NCBI RefSeq assembly: GCF_036373705.1
Contig: NC_089851.1
Coordinates: 51,209,470-51,273,469 of the forward strand
Origin: Amia ocellicauda
Lineage: Eukaryota > Chordata > Actinopteri > Amiiformes > Amiidae
Length of the DNA stretch: 64,000 nt
Direction of reading: 5' to 3'
The position numbers were made by a program, and so were the translations under genes. The notes below the pieces were generated by a model that made no database searches, was not told the origin of the DNA, and saw nothing but the letters and a program-made list of their open reading frames with translations. Below are positions 19,712 through 30,658 of this stretch, piece by piece (within the stretch, counting starts at the first letter, position 1; each line of letters starts with the position of its first letter).

Positions 19712-20919
19712 ATGTCTTTTGTCCACAGTCTATCGGAAGAATGCATCAAATCAGAACTGGATCTGTTTACAGTTCCATACACTCAAACGAGTATAGATAA
19801 GAGCATATATGTAGAGATTCCCCCTCTTTCCGCAATTTCAGACACGGCCCCTCTGGAGTTTTTTATAGCCGGCAATGGCGAGGATTATATTGATTTGAAT
19901 AACACATTTATTTTAATGAACTGTAAAGTGACTGATGAGGATGGCGATGCAATCGAGAAGACGGCCAACGCTGGAGTCATCAATTACCCGGTGGCCACCA
20001 TGTTTTCACAGGTGGATGTGACAGTTCAGCCGCGGCCTTTTCTTCAAAGACACCCCGGAAGCTATGGACGACAAGGATCCAGAGGGACTCAATAAGGGTT
20101 TGCAAAAAAGAACGGCCTTTTCAACAGAAGGGCGGACCTTTGAGCTAATGGGGCATATTCATGCAGACATATTTTTCCAAGAAAAACTCATGCTCAACGG
20201 GGTAGACATTAAAATTAAAATGATCCGTAGTAAAAGTGCTTTTTGTCTGATGACCCCTGATACTGAAAAATATAAACTGACCATATTATCGGCCTCGCTG
20301 TTTGTGAAAAAAGTGTCCGTCTCCCCGGCGGTTAAACTAGGACATGCGCAGGCGTTAATGACGGCAAACGCCAAGTACCCGATCGAAAGAGTCTATATGA
20401 AAGTCCACAGTATCCCCGCAGTTACACGGGTGATGAACCAGGAAAATCTGTTTCTAGGACAGCTCCCAAAACAGGTTATTATAGGTCTCGTGGCTAATGA
20501 TGCATTTACCGGGGTTTACAACAAGAACCCCTTTAACTTTAAACATTATAACGCGGAATTTATAGCGTTGTACGTCGATGGTGTGCAGGTTCCATCCAGA
20601 CCTTTTCAACCTGACTTTGAAAACGGCAATGCGGTTCATGAATATTAGTCTAGTACTGGCTACGGGTCGCCATCTCAAGGATCAACCTCTACTGATCGAT
20701 CGCCGGGAATACTGCAGCGGTTACACCCTGTACGGTTTCAACCTGACCCCTGACGAAGAGTGTGGACAACATTTTTCACTGATGAAGACGGGCAATAAGC
20801 GTTTGGAGATGCATTTCAAGCAGCCTCTACCACGCACTGTAAATATGGTCGTGTACGCTGTGTTTGACAACATTATTGAGGTGAATCAGAGGAGAAACGT
20901 TCTGTATGATTATTATTAA
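19712..20919 (+). pseudogene. Polinton major capsid protein, double jelly-roll (fossil)
   Basis: Seen: SLSEECIKSELDLFTVPYTQ, EIPPLSAISDTAPLEFFIAG, DLNNTFILMNCKV, HIHADIFFQEKLMLNGVDIK, QENLFLGQLPKQVIIGLV and a PLPRTVNMVVYAVFDNIIEV end. This is the hexon-like shell protein, homologous along its length to 3807-5074. It is broken about twice. Confidence 0.9.
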
Positions 20920-20920
20920 A

Positions 20921-21463
20921 ATGAACACCAGAGAGCTCAACCACATCATGAATGCCCTGGCCAGCTCACAGAAACTGTTTCAAGGAGTCTACGGCTGCGA
21001 CCAGCTGCCTAAATTTAAGATCAAGAGTTTACCTGCAATGTACATAATCAACACACACCCTAAAAATATGCCTGGAGAACATTGGCTGGCTATTTATCTA
21101 AGGGAGGACCACCGTGGTGAATTTTTTGATTCCTATGGAAACCCCCCGGATTTCAGACCTTTCCCTCGGAAGATCAATAACTTTCTGCTCAACAACTGTC
21201 AAGAAACCATTTACAGTGGTCGTCAAGTACCAAGTCTTCAGACCTTCACTTGTGGTCAACACTGTGTGTTTTTCTTATATCATAGATCTAAAGGAAGGTC
21301 ATACCCCGATATTATGGCCTTGTACAGTGAGGATTTAGGCCAAAATGATAAAAAAGTGGCAGAGTTTGTCAGGACACTGTGGACCCCCCCTTATAACACA
21401 ATGACTTACGACCCTAGCCAACCATGTATACAGATGGGGTGTTCTTGTGAGGATTTTAAATGA
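20921..21463 (+). CDS. Polinton adenain-like cysteine protease
   Basis: 180 residues from the ATG at 20921. Catalytic residues are visible: His in PGEHWLAIYL, the Asp-type position in FFDSYGNPP, Gln and Cys in TCGQHCVFFLYH. The C-terminus is Cys-rich (IQMGCSCEDF). In this family (adenovirus protease, peptidase C5-like) the enzyme cleaves capsid precursors. It is the last gene of the plus-strand late cluster and looks whole. Confidence 0.9.
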   Translation: MNTRELNHIMNALASSQKLFQGVYGCDQLPKFKIKSLPAMYIINTHPKNMPGEHWLAIYLREDHRGEFFDSYGNPPDFRPFPRKINNFLLNNCQETIYSGRQVPSLQTFTCGQHCVFFLYHRSKGRSYPDIMALYSEDLGQNDKKVAEFVRTLWTPPYNTMTYDPSQPCIQMGCSCEDFK

Positions 21464-21880
21464 TGTCATGCGTGTTAAGGTGAAAAAATAATGAAAACAG
21501 CCTTTGAATCATTCGTTTTGTTTTTATTCAACACAATTCTTATACAAAGCAGGGGTTATGTTATAAATAAATGTACAACATTTGAAAATAAAAAAAATAA
21601 AATAAAAAATTGTTTGTTGGGTCATTATTTACAGGGGGGACAAATAAAAACATGAGATTAATAAGCTTCCCAACGATGGATAGATCCTGAGGATGGTCGC
21701 TCAGCACGGTCAGAGTAATGAGATATCGGTGTCAGATCAGTCTCCACCTCTTTACACAGACGGATTTTTTGTCGCGTTTCCTGGTTAGGAACTGTTGATT
21801 GGGGCATGTTCAGACAGGCCATCGCCTGTAGGAAAGCATTCCAGCCTACAGGTCGGCGACTATCGGGTACCTTATTAGTG
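21464..21880. other. Gap between convergent Polinton gene sets
   Basis: The gap holds AT-rich DNA with AATAAA-like strings on both strands (for example ATAAATAAATGTAC near 21560) suited to polyadenylation of the converging transcripts. The 21650-21880 part may be a decayed extension of the minus-strand core gene; no frame was assigned. Confidence 0.45.
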
Positions 21881-22399
21881 CTAGTGACTCTTCAACAAAT
21901 CAAACATGTGTGAACCTTTGATCAGTTGTCCTTTAAAAACAAATTCACCCTGTTCATTCCAAGCCGTTACCTGTGGTTTCTGAACCATTTTGTGCAGGAT
22001 ATATTCTGCATGTCTTTTGCTTCTGGCCGGCATGTTTCTCAAAACATCAGTTACAACATCTCCCTCTGAACTCTCAACAGGTTCGGTCACCGCAACATCT
22101 TTATCAACCGTACCCCCCGCATCAGCCCCAGAACCATTTTCTTGAGAGGCCATAGTTAAAGTTAAAGTGTTTTGATCTTTTTCACCCTGTCTAACCAGAC
22201 GGAGGTAGCGCTGTAACATGTTGCTATACAACTGGGCTTTGGAATACTGATTTAAATCGGCCCTGGCCTGTATAGCTTTCATTTCAGAGTCCAGGTTGTT
22301 TTCGGCCATTTGTCTAATGGGCTCTGGCCCGACAACATTTTTTCTCAGTTTCTCAAGCTGCTCCTGAGGGATCAAAAACATTTTCTGAGCATATTCCAT
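21881..22399 (-). CDS. Polinton conserved helical protein downstream of core protein
   Basis: 172 residues. YAQKMFLIPQEQLEKLRKN and the helix LYSNMLQRYLRLVRQG match the second half of 2342-2994 in the first element. The remainder is acidic and Ser/Glu-rich. Proteins with this 'xQKMxLVP...LDxEM...LQRYLxLxRQ' pattern accompany fish Polintons; function unknown. It lies two bases after the upstream basic gene. Confidence 0.6.
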   Translation of the reverse strand: MEYAQKMFLIPQEQLEKLRKNVVGPEPIRQMAENNLDSEMKAIQARADLNQYSKAQLYSNMLQRYLRLVRQGEKDQNTLTLTMASQENGSGADAGGTVDKDVAVTEPVESSEGDVVTDVLRNMPARSKRHAEYILHKMVQKPQVTAWNEQGEFVFKGQLIKGSHMFDLLKSH

Positions 22400-22401
22400 T
22401 A

Positions 22402-22731
22402 TTAACCCACTCTGGAAGCTAGAAGACTGGTTAGGAAAGGCACGGCTATGCTCAACAGCGGGCCAATTAAACCCCCGGTTTGATTAATCTTCTTTCTTTT
22501 TCTTTTAATAGAATACTTCTTATTAGCAATGATCTTGATAACCGCTTTTTGTTTTTTGAGTTTAGAATGTTGAGAAGGGGTTAGGGGTATATTACCGCGT
22601 AAGATGTTAAAAGCTATTTCACACAGGGTCTCGATCAAATCCGAGGGGGCCCCTGCCAGTACAGCTTTCCTATGGCGCGGGCTCCCCTCAAATTGCAAAA
22701 GCGGCAGATTTCTTTTAATCCAAACAGCCAT
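22402..22731 (-). CDS. Polinton small basic protein with C-terminal Gly-rich hydrophobic patch
   Basis: 109 residues. Seen: ALCEIAFNILRGNIPLTPSQ-like segment, a basic cluster (KKYSIKRKRKKINQ) and a hydrophobic end (GGLIGPLLSIAVPFLTSLLA). It corresponds to the first half of 2342-2994. The combination of a basic region and a hydrophobic tail is compared with adenovirus pX/core proteins in the literature. Role unproven. Confidence 0.55.
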   Translation of the reverse strand: MAVWIKRNLPLLQFEGSPRHRKAVLAGAPSDLIETLCEIAFNILRGNIPLTPSQHSKLKKQKAVIKIIANKKYSIKRKRKKINQTGGLIGPLLSIAVPFLTSLLASRVG

Positions 22732-22737
22732 TCTTAT

Positions 22738-23409
22738 TTATTTCCTATTCTTTAGCACATACACTGCCGGCCAATCGGGCGGGCACAATCCTGTTCTGAG
22801 GCGAAAGTCTTCTGGGGTTTGTGCTTTTAAGTCCGCAATCAAGTACCCGTTGGGTTTTTTGGTGGCATCCTCAAATGCCTCCAAAAAGAACTTGGTCTGG
22901 TTAGGGTACATTTGACGAGCCAAGACGGTGACCTGTAGTTTATCTCTGGGGTTTTTAAAAATAATTATATAATTGGCGTTTAAATTAATAGTGCGGCTTT
23001 TTTTACCTTGAAAAAATAGATTTTGAACTAAATAAATAATACTTAAATTCCTATGATGAGTGTACTTTGTGAAAGCTTTTTCCACTTCACTGTTGTCACC
23101 GGCCTGCTCCATCAGGTCATCAAGGATCACTAGATTAGTTTGTCCGGGCGGGAACAGGTCATCGTCACACAACGAGGCGGGGAGACCTTGCACAAATTTC
23201 AGATAATTTTTTTTCGAAGCCAAATCATCGTAGAGAGGTTGCCAGCAAGAGTAACACCACACTATGTTGTCAAGAGCTTGGGACATGGTTGCGTCCACAT
23301 CTTCTATGATGTTCTTTATAAGATAGCTCTTACCCGAATTGGAGGGACCGGCTATAATACAGGAGAAAGGGTGTTGAAGTCTGTTATCAAAACCACCGCT
23401 AATATCCAT
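22738..23409 (-). CDS. Polinton genome-packaging ATPase (FtsK/HerA, A32-like)
   Basis: 223 residues. Walker A GPSNSGKS (about residues 19-26) and Walker B LVILDDLME (about residues 87-95) are intact, followed by SIIYLVQNLFFQG. It is similar over its length to 1635-2309. Its first codons overlap the end of the polymerase region by 11 bases, a compact viral-style arrangement. It looks whole. Confidence 0.9.
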   Translation of the reverse strand: MDISGGFDNRLQHPFSCIIAGPSNSGKSYLIKNIIEDVDATMSQALDNIVWCYSCWQPLYDDLASKKNYLKFVQGLPASLCDDDLFPPGQTNLVILDDLMEQAGDNSEVEKAFTKYTHHRNLSIIYLVQNLFFQGKKSRTINLNANYIIIFKNPRDKLQVTVLARQMYPNQTKFFLEAFEDATKKPNGYLIADLKAQTPEDFRLRTGLCPPDWPAVYVLKNRK

Positions 23410-25950
23410 AAGGCAGAGTGTTATAATCAGTCTTCAACACTCTTTTATTGTACACCACCCTGAACCGTTTGTTTAGTGATCTATTTTCCAACGTGTACCC
23501 CTTTTTATTGCGATAGATCTGATTTCCGGCAGTAATAATCTCACGAGGAGGCGCGTCTTTCTCGGTTACAAAACTTTGTACCAGGGTCGTCAGATACTTG
23601 ATGTTAATGAGCTTGTTGTTACAATGGTTCAGAGTGAAACCCTTAACTTTCATACATGTCTTACCCGCAGCCGTTCTGTATGCGTAAGTCTTAGGACCCC
23701 CTGAAACAAACTCCACTATGTGGTCCTGAGGATCTAGTTCGCTCGTTAACTCCCCAAGGTAGTCCCCGAGGGGAGGGACCCAATCCCCTGGCCTGGTGAC
23801 AAAGATTACAGAGTCAGTATCATGATAGAGCGTGCGTTCCTGCAACTGATCCATTAAGTTGTACAGTTCAAGCTGGGCGTAAGCCGTGGTAAAAACCGCT
23901 ATGAAAACATTAACGTTCCCCTGTTTGGTGGGGAAATCTTTAGGGGGTATCAGATTTTTCAGAAAAATGCCAAACCTCATACACCTTACCGACTCTGTAA
24001 CCTTTCTCCACTGCCTTGTCAAGCTCAATGCTACACCAGACACCCGTCAGCGCTCTCTCTTCATCACTGTGCAGACAAGAGGTAGTCTGATTTTCAGTTT
24101 CCACACACGTTCTAAACAGAGGGAACATCAATTTTCCCGAACACCTGTAAAGCAACACGGGTCAGAACAGCTCGCGAGGAGGGTACATGGTGACCTTGAT
24201 CAAACCAAAGTAATGTCCGATTTCGAGAAAGTCACGATGCCCCACCGGGTACATTTTGGTCTTGTTGACATAAGGGTACAGACTGGTGAAATCATAGTAA
24301 TCTACTCTCTCACCCTCCTTTACCTCATAATGTAAACAGAGGGCGTTGGTACGACCCCCAAATAACGCATCCCAGGGCTCTAGACGTTCAGAAAAGTCAA
24401 AAGTTTCCATAAACCGTTGTACCCCCACATCCTGTTGCTTCAGGGTCGTCCACTCGTGTTCCCAAATCACCAGCACGTTCAAACCATAGGTGTTTTTTAA
24501 AGTTTCAATTCGTTCCTGGAAATCATAGTACATATCACCGCAGAGTTTTTGTGTTATGGGGTTAAAGGTGTTTGGGTCGAAGCACTGAGGACAGCCATGG
24601 TAAATACAACCAGCAAACTCATAAGCGGTACACCGCCCAGACACGTCGCTAAAACCGTCTAGTAGTAAGGCCCCATTTTGACTTCCCCTTGATTTAAAGC
24701 ATGTCTGATGAAGATGTTATCCCTGGCACTCAGGTATTCCAGCCACTGTATGGAGACAGTCGAAAAGTTATTTTGTCTAGCACAATAGTTGTCAGAAGTG
24801 GTGACCGCTATAGTGTTTTTCTGCAAGAAATTGGACCGATACATTTTCATGCAGAGAGACGCTATGGTCACATTTTGCAAAGGGTCGAGACCCGAGGTGT
24901 TGATAACCTCAGCACGGAAACGCACACAGGCTTCTTTAAGGATCACCATATCATTTTTACAATAAGCGGCCATCTCTTCTCGGAAATCAAAAACACCTCC
25001 CTTAACCGTATTGTACCATTTAAAGAATTCCTCCCTCTCATGAGACATCATAGTATCAACCCCATAATAAGAGGCGGGCGGGTAGGACCCTCGATAATTT
25101 TGAGTGTCCTTAGTATTAAAAAAATGGCAGAACCAACCTTTCTTCTGAGCCTCAAAACCCAGAACTTTAGGCAAAGCGCTCAATTTCCTGGGGAGGAAAT
25201 TTAACGAGTCTATGTAACGTTGGTTGAAAGCTTTGTCGGTGAAACACATGATCTTGCTACCCTGAGCTATTATTTTTGGGGTCACCCCATTTTCCACCAG
25301 ATACTTCATCAAAATGTAAGAATCATAACCCTTAGCATTGTGGGCAATAAATGTGTAATTGAGGTATTTTGGACCGCGATACCGCGTAAAGAAATCCCTG
25401 ACACAACTCTCACCGCTAGCTGACCACTCACAATCCAACATGTCAATACAGTGTATATAATTAGCAACGTGGACCCTGTTTTCTTGCCGACATTCAAAAT
25501 CAAAAAAGACATACCGGTTGTGCGGCGGCTCCTTTTTAACCAGCTGAATAAAGCACTGGTGCTCGGACCCCGGGGTTAAATCAGCATTACAGATCCTGCA
25601 TCTCGGCTCGGCTCATGAAAACGGTACTGGAGGCAACATTGCGGGCAATATTTAGTTTGATCACAATAACTCCGTTTTTTAACCCCCTCAGCAGCGGCCC
25701 TCTGTACCTTATGCTCGGAAAAACAGAACGCTGAGAGACAAATCCTTAAGCAATCTTTACATCGGATGGTAGGGGCCAAACCCTTACGACATTGCGGATT
25801 GAAACAGACGTTACAGTAACCGTCACAGCGGTGCTTAAGCTTATCATTGAAGGCCTTATAACACCAATGACAAACATACGAACAACCCAAAAAAGCCGTC
25901 AAACTCTTTATTCCAAAGTAATGACTATCACTTAGGAAGAGAAACAGCAC
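23399..25950 (-). pseudogene. Polinton protein-primed DNA polymerase B (fossil)
   Basis: Seen from N to C: a Cys-rich zinc-finger region (CSYVCHWCYKAF, CDGYCNVCFNPQC, YCPQCCLQYRFHE), exonuclease motifs (LDCEWSASGE, FIAHNAKGYDSYILMKYL, AAYCKNDMVIL), FGGRTNALCLHY, motif A YDFTSLYPYVNKTKMYPVGH and motif C YHDTDSVIFV. This is the full domain set of a Polinton PolB. It is broken in about four places. Confidence 0.92.
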
Positions 25951-25998
25951 CCCACCCTCAGGGTTACAACCACATTCATTACCAGAGACAGACTTTCA

Positions 25999-26907
25999 TC
26001 AGCTAAGATGGCCGTCGATTTTAGCCAGAAATTCATCAACATCTAAATTATCTCCACTCAGCATTACAGATAGGTTGCTAAACAAATCATCCCCTCTGAG
26101 TTCTAACTGTACAACATCTCGAGGTCTGACCCTTTCAGCAACCTGTTCAAGCATGTTTTGCAAGGCCTCGTGTATGTTGACAAATATTTCCGCATAATTG
26201 TCACAATTTAAAAGTTCTGCAAAATTAAAACGCTGAATCATTTCAAAATTATTATAGGCCGGTCTATCTATAATCACGGGATCATTGGAACTCTTGGACA
26301 CATCATCATTTTGAACAAAGCCTTCACCCCCTACATTCTCACAGAGCATGTCCTCCACAGCCTTATCAGTCTCAGAACCCTCCACATTCCGAACACCCCC
26401 ACCGCTGACATCTACAAAACCCCCTTTTTGAGGAGGCTCATTTAAAGCCTGTAAAAGTCCTTCAAAGATATCCAACCGGTTAATGTCAAGATCCTCCTCT
26501 ATAGTGACGGCTGCTTCTGCCGCCATCCTGTGTTCTAATTGACTCAAATCATTTATAATAGGGGCAGAATTTGGTCGGGGTAGCTCCTCCAAAGCCTCCA
26601 CCATTTCAAACAAATCGGGGTGAACTAGGGGGTGAACCTCTATAGGCGCTACTGGTGGGAGGTGGTTATTTAGATCATTGACCATCTGTAACAGGTCGGG
26701 GTTCACCGGTAAGTCTGTTAATTCACATTCTATCGGTGGTAGTTGGGGGTTATTTAAATCATTTATCATTTGTAATAGTTCCAGGTTCATTGGGACATCA
26801 GAGGAGTTCACAACAGGGCCGGGGATATTCTCTCGGGAAGGTCTTTTTGGGGCCCTAGCTTGTTCATAATCCTTTAGTTCGTGAGTTCTTTTACCAAGTC
26901 CGGACAT
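25999..26907 (-). CDS. PolB-leader protein of Polinton no. 2 with three internal repeats
   Basis: 302 residues from ATG, ending about 50 bp before the polymerase region. A basic start (KRPSREN) is followed by three copies of a roughly 30-residue unit: NLELLQMINDLNNPQLPP, NPDLLQMVNDLNNHLPPV and HPDLFEMVEALEELPRP. The C-terminal 70 residues (VVQLELRGDDLFSNLSVMLS, then LDVDEFLAKIDGHLS) resemble the N-terminal segment of other Polinton polymerases, so this may be the front part of the polymerase or a separate regulator. Not otherwise recognised. Confidence 0.6.
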   Translation of the reverse strand: MSGLGKRTHELKDYEQARAPKRPSRENIPGPVVNSSDVPMNLELLQMINDLNNPQLPPIECELTDLPVNPDLLQMVNDLNNHLPPVAPIEVHPLVHPDLFEMVEALEELPRPNSAPIINDLSQLEHRMAAEAAVTIEEDLDINRLDIFEGLLQALNEPPQKGGFVDVSGGGVRNVEGSETDKAVEDMLCENVGGEGFVQNDDVSKSSNDPVIIDRPAYNNFEMIQRFNFAELLNCDNYAEIFVNIHEALQNMLEQVAERVRPRDVVQLELRGDDLFSNLSVMLSGDNLDVDEFLAKIDGHLS

Positions 26908-27039
26908 TTTTTAATTTATTTTTTATTTTTCCAACAACCCACAATAGTATGGCGTTTTGTGTCTATTAAAACATTAAATACGGTACAATTCGTTAGTAAG
27001 GGTATTAATAAGGGTGTTTTGGCTCTCTATCACCAGGTT

Positions 27040-29050
27040 TTACCCCACTAACACAAGTCTTTGATTTTGTAATAAAGTATGTAGCAACTCATGCCGACCT
27101 TCAGGAAGTAGCTCCGGGGGCTGATGGCCTGGCTCAGCTTCAAAGGATGGTCGCTCCGGTAAATCTCGGTCGAAGGAGGCAGGGAGCGAGCGTATACTCA
27201 CGGACGGAGACCAAGAAGGCCTTTGCGGTGACACCCTGGCCAAGCGCGGGGTACTGTTCTGCGTTTCTTTAGCCAAGAAACGGGTCTGGGGGGACGATGT
27301 TGAAACCAGGCCGTCGTTGGGTGGTGTGTCAGCCCTGACTGACCGCGACCCCTGAGGTTTGTTGGATGGCTGTATTTGTTCCGCCCGACAATGCGGCGGG
27401 CTGAATCTGGGGTGTTGAATTACCCCCAGAAGGCTGTGGCCTGAGTAGATGTTGGGGGGTCTCCAAGACCACCGTGGGGGATCCTCTCGGTGATCTCACC
27501 GGGGAAGATGTTTGATCCCACTTAGACGGGGTAATTGTCCTCAATAGCTCATCCACAGAATGACTATCCCAAGAGTCTTGGGAAGAATAAAAATATACAT
27601 TACATTTACATCTTTAAACGGCGACAGAAATCAAACTTAAAACATGTCCAGGACATTCAAAACCTTTAGCTTTTTTAGACCTTTGAAAATAGCCTTAGAC
27701 ATTCACTACAACGCCTTATTATTTATAGACAATATATTTATTAGGACTTGATAAAATCTAAAACCTTATAATAAATGTAAAACAGAGAAGCCACTGTAAA
27801 TAAACTGTTTCTTAAATGTTTCTTTAAAAACTGTAATATTGTTAATAAAACACTTTTATACACACACACACAACAACATTTCATTTTTAAACGAACCTTC
27901 CAAGTGTAAACGCTTCCTGATCCCGAAACTTCCTGTTTCACAAACGTTTTCACGATCTGTTTAAATATTAAATACAATGAACACCTTCAAGCCTTTTCCT
28001 ACAACCACTTTAAAACAGAAGTATAATAGCGGGAGATAAGCCAAACAACTTACTAAACCCTTTCGGACGGCTTAACTTCCTAACCAGACGGTACGGCAAT
28101 CGGTCATTTCTAAACACGTTTCCCAGAAACAAGCCTAGACCTGTCTGGACTTCTAAAGATCTTTCCCAGAATCCCCCACCCTACAGGAAACAGGCACACA
28201 TCGCTTAAATATTAGCCCTCAACGGGCAAACAAAGCCCTTTTAAAAACATTAAAGTTTGAAAGATCTTACTTACCTCCACAGAATAATCGTTTCTTATGT
28301 TTTTCGGCTGGTTTAGCTTTTTGCACCGCTGTGAAGGTAAGAGACATGTTTAACCTTTAACCACACCGCTTTATAAAAAGCTTTAACCTCTTTTTTACAG
28401 ACTGCAGATATATACTCATAGCTATCAGATACTGGGGCTGACGGCCTTTCAGATTCTTGAAAGGTTACGGTTCTCGAAGGTAAAACGAAACAAGCCCTCG
28501 ATGTGGAAGGCCTTTCGTTGTCTCGAACCACGTTTCTTAATACTGTTAGAAAGGATAATTTTTTTAAATTAACAAAACTGGACTCAAACATCTTACAGAA
28601 ACGTTATACAAACAAACGGGGGTTTAGTTCTTACCCGGTCGGCAGACAGCCTGTCTAGGGACAACCACTTCTCTTGGTCGATCCTCGGAGACATTAATCA
28701 CAGGCCTTTCGATAGTTTCTGTGTAATTAAAGAGACTGGCATTAATATATATTAAAACGTTTTCATAACTCTAATGAGCCGCTTCAAAACCACACACACC
28801 CATACATAAGAACCCATGAGCGCAAACACAAAAAGCTTACCGGCATTGTTCCAGATGATCTCCTCAGCGTTGGGAATTAACTCCTGTTGACTGGCTGAAA
28901 AATAATTTTACAGAACTTAAAACAGATGTTATAGCCTTATTTACAATACATGCCCACAACACGCTCTGAGTCAATGAAAATAATCTGAAGACTTACCTAA
29001 AAACTTGTTTAAATCGAAGTCGCTGATGTTGTTTCCGGACATTGTTGATC
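27040..29050 (-). other. Right-arm accessory region with exon-like blocks
   Basis: Read on the minus strand, an ATG-led short block near 29042 ends in a strong donor (GTAAGT). It is followed by several short open blocks each preceded by a pyrimidine tract plus AG and ended by GTAAG-type donors (near 28.9, 28.7, 28.6 and 28.3 kb). The last, longer blocks (27329-27590 and 27040-27276) are rich in Ser and Pro (SPVRSPRGSPTVVL). This looks like one spliced accessory gene. I do not recognise a protein family and have not joined the blocks. Confidence 0.45.
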
Positions 29051-29428
29051 TTTAGTCTTAAATCGAAAGGTCAGTATGAGTCTGTCGAGCTGAAGACCAG
29101 ACCTTCGTACTTATACTGATGGCCACATGCCGGATCTGCTTGTAAGGCATTGTTCTGGTCTGGCCTTTGTGCCGCCCTGTTACCAATTAACATATTAAAA
29201 CCAACCAATAAAATGACACTGCATCAAATTTCAAATAGAAACCAAGATGGAGACGATCTCTCTCCTCTCTACTCTAAACTTTTATTAGAACCTTTTGGTC
29301 TCTCAAAAAAACATTTTTAAGCATCTAGACCTATAGTCAACAACCACTAAGAATATTTCAGGCCTTTATAAGCGCTAAAAAACAACCTGAGCCAAGAAAA
29401 TAAAATAACTAGCGCTTTTACAGTGATT

Positions 29429-29852
29429 TTTTTTTTTTTTTTTTTTTAATAGCGATGCTTTGTTTGGTATTAAACAAGTCACAAACTACTCAGAACAGCG
29501 TTTATCCCCGCAAAAGAGATATTTGGGTTTATTTTACAAAGCTTATGAATTATATAGGTTAAAAGTATTCTGAATGTTTTGATACCACACGCCATACCTA
29601 CTGTTGTCTGAGCCCACCCCCGCCCCCCATGGTGTGAGTGATTTAGCCTTGAGTGTTGTGATCTATTTAGTATTGAGTGATCAGTTGTTTTTATTTTTTA
29701 AACGATTCCTTATCATCAGGGATTGAGACCGCTAAAATACCTTAAAAGCATATCCTTATCTTAAGTCTAACTCTCATGAGCTTTAAGACCCTAGAATGTA
29801 TTTAAGTAAAACGAATGAACACATTATGTGAGAGATAAAATATAACCACAGC

Positions 29853-29878
<26 letters not shown>
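29429..29878. repeat. Two oligo-T runs in Polinton right arm
   Basis: About 20 T at 29429-29448 and about 26 T at 29853-29878 flank an otherwise unassigned AT-rich stretch with no gene. Confidence 0.85.
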
Positions 29879-29883
<5 letters not shown>

Positions 29884-30008
29884 AACAATTAACCTATACA
29901 CACAAACACCCACACACACACTATTTTTTAATTTTATTTTTAATTAAATTTGAGGGGAGAGACAGAGCCATATACATTGGGGTTAACATAAGTACCCTAT
30001 GCAAAACA

Positions 30009-30196
30009 GGCATTGTTAGGACCTGGGACCATTACAGACAACAGAACTTGTTGATCTTATAAAATGATTGGGCGAGAGAGAGAGAGAGAGACAGACAGAG
30101 ACAGAGACAGTGTGAATATGATAAACACACTATTCAAAACTGGCATTGTTAAGACCTGGGACCATTACAGACAACAGAACTTGTTGATCTTATAAC
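30009..30196. repeat. Direct repeat of 55 bp in Polinton right arm
   Basis: GGCATTGTTAGGACCTGGGA at 30009 and GGCATTGTTAAGACCTGGGA at 30142 each run to TTGTTGATCTTATAA with one mismatch over 55 bp. A (GA)n-rich spacer at 30071-30110 separates them. Its role is unknown. Confidence 0.9.
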
Positions 30197-30312
30197 GGTT
30201 TAGATTTACTAAACCATTACATGTATATTTAAAAAAGACCCCCAACCACTACAGGAAGAGCCGACCCATTCACACTCTACAGTTGACCAACAAGAACAAC
30301 AAGAACAACAGG

Positions 30313-30371
30313 TTATGGGCGGCCTTGTTGTTCAGGGTTTTATGGGTGTACACTTTCTGACGGATTATGAC
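30313..30371 (-). repeat. Polinton no. 2 inverted repeat, right arm segment
   Basis: TTATGGGCGGCCTTGTTGTT and following bases are the reverse complement of the left arm at 14982-15039. Beyond 30371 the match ends, so the outermost roughly 127 bp present on the left are missing or replaced here. Confidence 0.88.
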
Positions 30372-30658
30372 TTATTTATATATGAAATTGGCCATTTCTC
30401 CCAAAACATTACATTGAATAGTTTTACGGGTTCTTGTGGCAATTAAATCGACCAATTAGCGGCAATTGCTATTAACATTGCAACCTTCTTTGTGTGTGTG
30501 TCAATGTAACTGTGCAGAGCAGTACAGTAGTGTATCATTATCATCTCCATGTTATATAGGCTGCTGTGTCTAGGATAAAGGCATAACGTTCGCCACCTGC
30601 TACTAGATAATTGATTGTTCAGATTATTCCATATTTTTCTAGAATATATATATATATA
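30372..30658. other. Unassigned DNA between Polinton right arm and Tc1 copy 2
   Basis: It matches neither the left Polinton terminus nor the missing 3' half of Tc1 copy 1. It is probably Harbinger interior or unrelated filler. It ends in a TA run that served as Tc1 target. Confidence 0.4.

Larger units (their letters stand above)
14855..30371. mobile_element. Polinton/Maverick (adintovirus-like) fossil no. 2
   Basis: About 15.5 kb from an AGTAGATAGTAGGG-type terminus inside Tc1 copy 1 to an inverted-repeat arm at 30313-30371. Order: three left-arm accessory genes, integrase, penton-like protein, pVI-like protein, major capsid and protease on the plus strand. These converge on core protein, packaging ATPase, PolB, a PolB-leader gene and a right accessory arm on the minus strand. 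The gene set looks complete, but it is broken in roughly eight to ten places and the right terminus is incomplete. It is younger than the Tc1 it sits in. Confidence 0.93.
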
